Origin: Rhodamnia argentea
Taxonomy: Eukaryota; Streptophyta; Magnoliopsida; Myrtales; Myrtaceae
DNA length: 64,000 bases
Assembly: GCF_020921035.1 (NCBI RefSeq)
Contig: NC_063151.1
Location: 30,944,934 to 31,008,933, forward strand
Direction of reading: 5' to 3'
Shown: piece by piece, positions 56,941 to 64,000 of the stretch
Numbering within the stretch: the first letter of the stretch is position 1
Layout of the letters: every line of letters begins with the position of its first letter
Position numbers and translations under genes: made by a program
Notes under the pieces: generated by a model
Database searches by the model: none
What the model saw: only the letters and a program-made list of their open reading frames with translations
Told to the model about the DNA's origin: nothing

Positions 56941-58540
56941 ACTTTTGTCCACACGCAGAACGTACCAAAGCATGCTAATGCGTTGTTTCAAAACGGGTCA
57001 ACGCATGATCTTTCTGATTTGATGCAGCTGTACATCTTCATCATTAGTTGCCTCTTTTCCCCAGGGAAGCAAGCAATGATCTGTGAGCGGTCCGAAAATG
57101 AAACTCATGCAAAATTATGTTAACGTCTGACTAGCACAGTGCATGTTGACGAGTCCCATTTCATGTGAAAATAAAGCACATTTTAGCAGCCTTCTCAGCT
57201 CCTGCATTGAGACAACTTTCTCAGCGTCTTATTGTAACTTTGGTTCAGTCCCCGGAGACGAAAAGGAATATAAGCTTAGCTCTTTTGCAGCTATATCCAT
57301 TGAGACACGACCAAAAAGCCATAAAAATCATTTGCTTTACCTGGAGCAAGAGGACTTTCATGTATACTGTATGCCACCATAATGTCTATCGTGCCATGTT
57401 CGATCCGAAATTTCCTCCTATTCAAATTATGCACTAGTTCAATGACTACTTTCGTTTGACCCCCTAAAAACAAATTACTAATTTCGACTCTTATTGTCGA
57501 TTGTGATTGCTCCTACGCATCGAAACATCGACTCCATCGACCCAATAGTCTGTTCGCTCCAGGAGATTGGCCGGACTGAAAGCGAAATCTATGGCACCAA
57601 ATTGACAGTGATTTTCTATTTTCATTTCTGGAAGTACGTCACAGCCTCGCAGGGAAAATTTGGAGTTCATGGCTTGAATTCTCCACCAACGGAAGTGGGT
57701 TTGTTCGTTTGCTCGATTAAGAAAGGTATTTTCTCATCATATATCATAGTTGTTTCAGTTGACCAGTGGTTGACGTTTCATGTTCCATTTCACAGGGTTA
57801 CAGCCGTAAGATGTCCTAACGAAAACAAGAAGGGCGATTCATCATGCTCATCTCTCGTTGACTTCCCTATATTCGGTAATCTCAGATTTTGTTGCTTCTT
57901 ATTTTTGCATAAATGAAAATGCAATGGAAGCTGTGCAATTGTTGAGAGCAACTAACAAGTCTGGACCTAATAATCACATGAAAACTCTGATTTATAGGGC
58001 GATGTGTGAGGAAGAAATTATTATGGTTGTCCTATATTGATTGCAAAAGAAATTGATGATTGATTTATAAACGTGAATAGAAGGCTTATTTTTTAGGCGA
58101 GCTTTCGGATGAAATAGGCCAAAATCGGTCAGCGCTGATCATTAATTAAAATTCTCGTAGGTATCTTGGGTATTGCAAGAGACAGAAGAGAGAGAGAGAG
58201 AGAGAAGGGACTGCAAATTCCCAATGGAAGTAGGGAGGAAGAAATTAGCAGGCCTAGACATTTATGGCGACGGCTAATCTTGTCTGTATAGACGAAGACA
58301 CGCAGTACAAGTCACAACCCCCCCCATTTAATGATCCCGCCTTTCTTTCCCCGTTCCCTCCAAATCAAACCACGGTAATCCCATAAACGGAACGGAAGCC
58401 ATCATCGTCCAATGCTGTTTTCAGCGACGGCCCCCCGGAGGCTTTGGAGTTTTGAAGGAGGTGTTTCGGATTGGAGTAGACCTGTGAAATTCATGGTGGT
58501 CGAGTCAAAAATAAATTAGCTTATATTGATTTATTTAATC
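56941..58540. other. Intergenic, no gene seen
   Basis: The longest frame (57494-57916, +) is 140 codons. It shows no recognisable motif and no promoter or splice support, so I leave it uncalled. A (GA)n run lies at about 58188-58206. Confidence 0.4.
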
Positions 58541-59000
58541 CATTTTGATCTATTTTCATATAATATAAATTCATATTTAATCCAATTAAAAAAACTTAAT
58601 TATTGTAAGTTTCAATTTTTTTTTAATCTTCTCCTTTTTTTTCTTAGGAAATTGCCGGATTTCCTTCTTCCTTCGCTAGTTGCCGATCGGCCATGTCTAG
58701 TGACAGGACAACCGATCAGCCATCGACGGACGTTTGACCGACGATCAACAGGCGACGGGCGGATGAACGGCCGGCACCGGTGACCGGCAGACCATCCGTG
58801 ACAACTTACAACAACCGACACCGACTACAAGCGGCATTTGACAATCGACGACCACCCAGAGCTAGACAAGCCTCAAGGTCTCGCCCAAGGCCGGCAAAGC
58901 TTGAGCTCGCCTATGGGTGTCGCAGGCTAGCCGCGGCGGAGAAATAAGGAAAAATAAAAAGAAAAAGAAAGGAAAGAAAATTATGCAATAAAAAATAAAA
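58541..59000. repeat. AT-rich DNA with GC-rich core (58660-58945)
   Basis: The core is rich in CGGCC, CCGAC and GACGG motifs and ends with AGGTCTCGCCCAAGGCCGG and GAGCTCGCCTATGGG, close in style to the cores at 20525 and 32460. It is bordered by T- and A-rich flanks. I could not identify terminal repeats. Confidence 0.4.
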
Positions 59001-62000
59001 ATTTATTAGAAAATTCGTGGGCCAACCCTTGCTAGATTTCCTTAAAAAAGAGAGAGAGAAAGAGAAAGAGACGAAATAAAATATGAATTCTACATCCATT
59101 TTGCCATCTCTAAGTTCGAGCATCATAATTTTGTTCGTCGTGCGCCTTGGATGTTGATATGTGTACGTGTTGCATCAATTGGCCTCAACAGGCTCCATCT
59201 AGGAAAAATCGAAGCGAGGAGAGAGCAACGAGGGATGATTTTGGTAATAAATAGAGGCAAAATTGAATGTAGCTTATTACAAGGCTTTGTCCGGTCGATG
59301 AATATCGCGACATGGAGGAATAGAGTTCCGAAAGACCTCCGCGCTTCCGTACTTTTCACATAACACGAGCCCCGAAAGCCTTATTTACCGTCTATTCCAC
59401 GGAAAAATAGTGTGTTTTTTTTTTTTACTCGATTGGTAAAAAATAAAAGATAAACACACGGACAAGGTGGTTTATGTAAAACTTGCTAAGGGGGGTTGTT
59501 GCAAGATGAAATATGAATAGAAATGTTAAGGGGGGTTGTTATCGTCAAACGAACAATACATATAGATGGATCATCGTCTTAACTTAGACGAGAGAGGGAG
59601 AGAGAGATTTAACATAAGTTACTTTTCGATTTGAGGTTTTCGAAATCTTTCGGAGAAAACAATAGTTTTTATCTTGCGTTCGTCATTTAAAGGAGAGAGC
59701 AAAATAGAAAATGACACATTTTCCGTCGATTTCACGATATAAAGTTGTGAAAAAGGTGAGTAGGGGCCTCTAGTCATTTTCAAATCATATACAAATCCGG
59801 GGATTTCGCTATTTTCTTTTTTTTTTACCCTTTTCGCCAAAGTTTGGGGATCATCATTCTTGATTGGGGCCTCCGGAATGATTTTCTAATCAATTCTTGC
59901 ACCGATGATATTCGCTCGTCTTGGATACTTCCGGTTCTTCTTTTCGAATTCCAAAACTTCAAATTTTTCTAATGTGCTAATCTTCTCCCCGGGAGAAAAA
60001 TGCCCGCCGGTGAAAACCGAAAGTCAGATTCGATGATTGGGCGCTAATTTTGATGTGAAAAAGTCACAGACGTGCTCTTTGAGCACATGGTCAATAACCT
60101 TGTTCAAAAAGAGTTATCTTGTTATCCGAACCTTATTTTGTTTTGAAGTTGTCCGAGATTTATCTTAATTTATTATTAAATCAAGATATTTCTCTCTTGT
60201 ATTTCGAGGAAGTGAATAAAATGCTATTTTGACATCGCCTTGAAACTCTCCGAAAGCAACCCGCTCAAAAGCAATCTTAAAGGCCAACTTGTGGAGCAAG
60301 ATTGAGAGAGGGAAGAGAGTCCCATTTTATTAAACATTTGTCTATTTTTTTGGGTTGGGGAAGATAAAACTTTGACATGGCTCCACTTAATTAAACAACA
60401 TTAGTTTAGTGGTAAGAACGCCTCCCCACTTCCTAGAGAGACGGGTCCCAATCTGGCAATCTCACTTACATAATCTTTGCCCCTCGTTGATCTGCGCAAT
60501 TTCCCATATTTCTTGAGGAGAACGATTATAATAATGAAGGACACACAAACGCAGTATAGAGTTCAGCAATGAGGCAGCAAGGGGATCTTAAAAGATCTCC
60601 TTGAACTCGTTCTTTCGAGGCACTCTCCCCCTTGGTCAAATACTATAATTTGTACTTCTTTATCCAAATCCCTAAGTTTATTATAATCGACCCTTAATTT
60701 CACGTAGGCTGACAAATCTGCCACAACATCGGCCTATTATCATCACCACGTGGAGTCCACCCAATGTAACATATGCCCCCCAATAAAAATTGAATATTCA
60801 ATTTTTGGGGACACTAATCTATGGCCAAAAACAAGATAGGAACTTAAAAAAAGAAAGAAAAAAGAAAGAGAGTATCGAGTTACTCAAAAAATGCTAATTA
60901 TATGCAATCGATTGTGTTAACATTTGGTCCTAGAATAGAGCATCTATGCTTAAGTAGTCAATTTTTCCTTTACCAGCAGGATGGGGACATCCAATTTGGC
61001 TGTGCAAGGTAAAAAAAAAAGAAAAGGAACTGTTGGGTCCATTGCACTAGACCATCTTTTGGAGGTTGTAACTTGTTCCTTTGAGCAAAATGGTTAATCA
61101 ATGTTGAACCACAGCTTCCACGTAATTAGGCATGTAAGGAAAAGTAACTGCGTTGAACCACTGTTTTCCACATAAATTAGGTGTGAACTAGAGATGGTGA
61201 CTGCCTGGTTTATTTGTGTTTTATTACTTTTGAACCCCAAGTTGATGATGATGACTTTTCGGCCTAACAGCGCAAAGGGGTTTTTAACTCCACATTGGAC
61301 CGAGGATCGGGTTATTTGGTTTTTGCTAGTTTCCTACGATTATGTTTTCAAAGGATTAAGGAGGAGATTAGGGAAAGGATCGACCCTTTTTCCAAGAGGG
61401 CACAATTCGGGCTAAAATCAGCAAGCGAGCGAACCCTTTTTTTCGTTTTTTTCCCCCCTCCTTTTGTTGCTTGCAAATTCCTCTGCGTTTAGTGGCTAAC
61501 AAGACCTCGATATGATTATTAAGTGTTACGAAAGTACTTGTTTAAGTAATTGAAAAAAAGAAAGAAAGAAAATGTTTTTTTCTTTCCATATATATTTGAA
61601 ATGGCAGAGTAGGGTGCGAGGGACCACACGGTAGGTGGACCCAAAAAGGGAAGAATATGGGGTCAAAAAGAAGAGAGCAGGAGTGTTGTACTGGGTGGGG
61701 AGCTGGGGCAGGGCGGGGACTACTTCCTCTGCATCGGACTTTGACCCTGCAGTGATGTTCACCCCTCAAAAACAAAAACCACATAGGAAAGAAAGAAAGA
61801 AAGAAAGAAAGCGCCCCCATCGCACGAAACCCAATGCATATTGCATTGTGCACCACGTTCCGCTACGGCGATACCCTCACTCCCCCCCTTCAAATCAATG
61901 TTAAAGGAGATGGCGTTCCCACAGACTCGATTACAAAACCTGATAATCACCCAGAAAACGAAACGAGCAATTGAAAAAGAAAAACAGGGTACGAGTATGC

Positions 62001-62260
62001 TTGTGATGATGACTCGCTTGAGTTGATTGGCAACTCAAGATCGTATTTTTGAACACGAAGGGCAAAAAGCAAGTGAAGAAATAAAATGCCAAATGTAAAC
62101 AGTAAAAGAAGGGGAGAGAGAGGGGGTGTAAAGAAAGTGAAGGGAAGGAGGGCAGCAGAGAAGCGCATCTTTGTTGGCTTTCTCTGCTTTTCATGTGATG
62201 GCCCTTAACCTCTTCCTCCTCTGCAAAAAGGAAAAGGCCAATGACCCCATTCCCATGCTA
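59001..62260. other. Intergenic, no gene seen
   Basis: AT-rich spacer with GGGGGGTTGTT-type phrases repeated at 59489 and 59529. A possible tRNA-like remnant lies near 60395-60465, and (GAAA)n runs occur near 61552 and 61787-61811. No coding gene is supported. Confidence 0.4.
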
Positions 62261-62263
62261 CTC

Positions 62264-62264
<1 letters not shown>

Positions 62265-62295
<31 letters not shown>

Positions 62296-62394
62296 ATACA
62301 TATACAAACACATACATCAACAACAGAGACAGAGAGACAGAGAGAGAGAGACAGGGGAGAGCGAGAGAGAGATATATATATATATATATATATG
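62265..62394. repeat. Microsatellite cluster: (TTTC)n, (GA)n, (AT)n
   Basis: Three simple repeats follow each other: TTTC at about 62265-62293, GA-rich at 62321-62370 and AT at 62372-62393. They generate several artefactual open frames. Confidence 0.85.
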
Positions 62395-63063
62395 CAGTGG
62401 ACCAACCCCCGTTTGGAGATTGGAGTGTGAATGTTGTTCAAAAGTAATCGTGGAAAATATCTCTCATATTATAATAATTCATTTAAAATTCTCGTCATAA
62501 ATCATCCCTATGACCTGTACAATTCCTTATTCCACAGTCTCCTCCCATTCTCTTCTTCTTTCGAATCTCTCACTCCTCTGGGGAAAACATCTTCTCACTT
62601 CCCTATACCCCCCCAACCTTTTTCAAAATCTTCACATATCCTTGCTTGCCTTGCCCACAAAATTTCCAGAAGAAACACATTGAAAAAATTATCAAAAAAA
62701 GCAAAGGAAAAATAACTAATGAAAAAGAAAGGAATTGCCCCTCCCATGTTCGGAAGAGCCCCCCCCCCCCCAATCCCCCCAACCAATGTACAAGTATTTG
62801 CCCTCCCCCCTTTCACTTCACAATGACTGATATAATCAAAATTCAGCCGACCATCCATAGGACCCCGGGTGACGAGGTGCTTACCCACTGCATAAACTCT
62901 GCACCAGCAGCGACGCAGGCCTCCAATTTACAGACTCTCGCGCTCTGACCCTCCGAGGGATCCACCATGAATCATCGTCACCGCTCGAGTGTTTATGCGG
63001 TCCATCGTTGGTTCATCCACAAGTCTGTTTCTTACTTCAAATACTCCTCTTTCCCTCCAGCAG

Positions 63064-64000
63064 CTACCTTTCCTCTATGAAGATTCTTCCTATAAAATCT
63101 CGGAATCTCTTGGAATAGAGTTTTGGATCCACTGCAGAGATCGAGGTGGGATCGGCTTGCAAGGATTTATATGCATGCTCTAACTTCTTGGCAATGTCAT
63201 AATCCTGTAGGATGTCAATGATGCCAAAGTACAGAACGACCTCGTATGTCTCACTGTTTCGTGAAGGGGTCAAATGGCTCACTCCCCCTTGAGTGTACTG
63301 GTCAAAATCACTCCTCCGAGCCATTCGCTCTGCTCTTGCCGGCATATTTGCTCCTAACCGTATCAAGGGTTTCCTGATAAAAAGCAATTCAGTTTTATCT
63401 CAGAATGAATGTGTTATAAATTTGTTATGGAAAAAACCAAAGCCATCACATATACAATTGATGTCCTGCTACATCTTTTCTGATTCGAATGAAAAGAATC
63501 CTGGACTCGCGAATTCATTGGAACAAAATCGAGAGAGAAATCAATGTGCAAGGGCATAGAAGCTCTCCATCAGTATTCTATAGGACAACATAGGCTCCAT
63601 CCTTAAAAATTCCCAAACCCAATCTTGGAGCCAACAATAATAGTCCACAAGCCTTGTCCTAAGAGATGAAGACAGAACATGAATCGTACGTGACAGACAT
63701 ACAACTATTGCTTAAGCTACCAAGGCCATTGATTGCCCTAGTCAATCGTGCTAGATTTAATTACTCTTCGATCAGAAAACATTGGCAATAAAACTTGGCC
63801 AATCCCAATTGTATTAAATTTAGATGACAAAAAATCAACCATGAATCTGGTCAATTACTCTCGGAAGTACAATATCAAAATTTGGACATAACTCAGTTAA
63901 AGAAAAGAGAGTACATTGGCAGTAACTCCAACTCAGGCATTAGCAGGGTGAACTTGAGAGAAAGGAACAATGAGTCTTAAATCATACCTGCCAGCTAAAA
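63064..64000 (-). CDS. PIP5K: Phosphatidylinositol-4-phosphate 5-kinase, C-terminal end (partial)
   Basis: The last exon is 63373-63064 on the minus strand. It joins through a TTTTATCAG acceptor to a preceding exon of which only 13 bases (64000-63988) lie in the window; the donor is GGCAG|GTATGA, phase 2. The visible 106 or so residues read [21 protein letters not shown], then [72 protein letters not shown]. These are the highly conserved end of the plant PIP5K catalytic domain. The enzyme makes PI(4,5)P2 at the plasma membrane for signalling, endocytosis and polar growth. The N terminus (MORN repeats in the B-type family) would lie beyond the window. The stop at 63064 is in the usual place, so this end looks intact. 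Confidence 0.95.

Noticed and set aside
56669-57123. Pro/Glu-rich frames reading EPEPPVPEPEPEV
   Set aside because: Translation of the GGTTCCGG palindromic repeat.
57494-57916. 140-codon plus-strand frame
   Set aside because: No recognisable motif; start context, length and surroundings give no support for a gene.
62171-62500. Frames across the TTTC/GA/AT microsatellites
   Set aside because: Simple-sequence artefacts.
1-64000. CRISPR array, prophage, viral or bacterial-type system
   Set aside because: No regularly spaced identical repeats and no such proteins; all recognisable genes are ordinary plant nuclear genes with introns.

Overview
This window is plant nuclear DNA from a flowering plant. 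Evidence for this is GT-AG introns of plant size, an AT-rich intergenic background, a nuclear gene for a plastid ribosomal protein, an assimilatory nitrate reductase, a plant MEKK1-type kinase and many short non-autonomous DNA transposons. The proteins look eudicot. A woody eudicot such as a member of the Myrtaceae is plausible, but the sequence alone does not prove it.

Layout. 1-4.9 kb holds transposon debris and a degenerate tandem array that ends about 120 bp before a two-exon GH17 beta-1,3-glucanase gene (4980-6180, +). A complete eight-exon MEKK1-like MAP3K gene follows (7587-12800, +). At 15.0-15.7 kb lies a long inverted repeat made from two copies of an unrecognised coding-like segment, just downstream of a small two-exon gene of unknown function (15812-16367, -). 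16.4-25.2 kb is gene-poor and holds several short transposons. A complete four-exon nitrate reductase gene occupies 25483-29410 (+). After a transposon-rich gap comes a broken copy of the plastid ribosomal protein S13 gene (35539-36406), an intact twelve-exon BRIZ-type E3 ligase gene (36584-40379, +) and the intact S13 gene (41445-42841, +). The broken and intact S13 copies, with their upstream flanks, are a segmental duplication on either side of BRIZ. A four-exon MEI2-like C-terminal RRM gene lies at 44619-46515 (-). 46.5-63.0 kb has no recognisable gene, only short transposons, GC-rich blocks and microsatellites. The last 0.9 kb holds the 3' end of a phosphatidylinositol-4-phosphate 5-kinase gene (-) that runs off the window.

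The genes are unrelated housekeeping and signalling loci, not an operon or cluster: stress and defence (glucanase, MEKK1), nitrogen assimilation (NIA), ubiquitin signalling (BRIZ), plastid translation (S13), RNA binding (MEI2-like) and phosphoinositide signalling (PIP5K). I found no CRISPR array, viral gene or prokaryote-type system.

The most interesting structures are the 15 kb foldback beside the unknown gene, which is a candidate small-RNA source; the S13 duplication that brackets BRIZ; and several short transposon families. Three transposons show 8-9 bp target-site duplications that I could read directly, and many carry a GC-rich core inside an AT-rich body. All splice sites were assigned by hand from GT-AG signals, reading phase and remembered family alignments.
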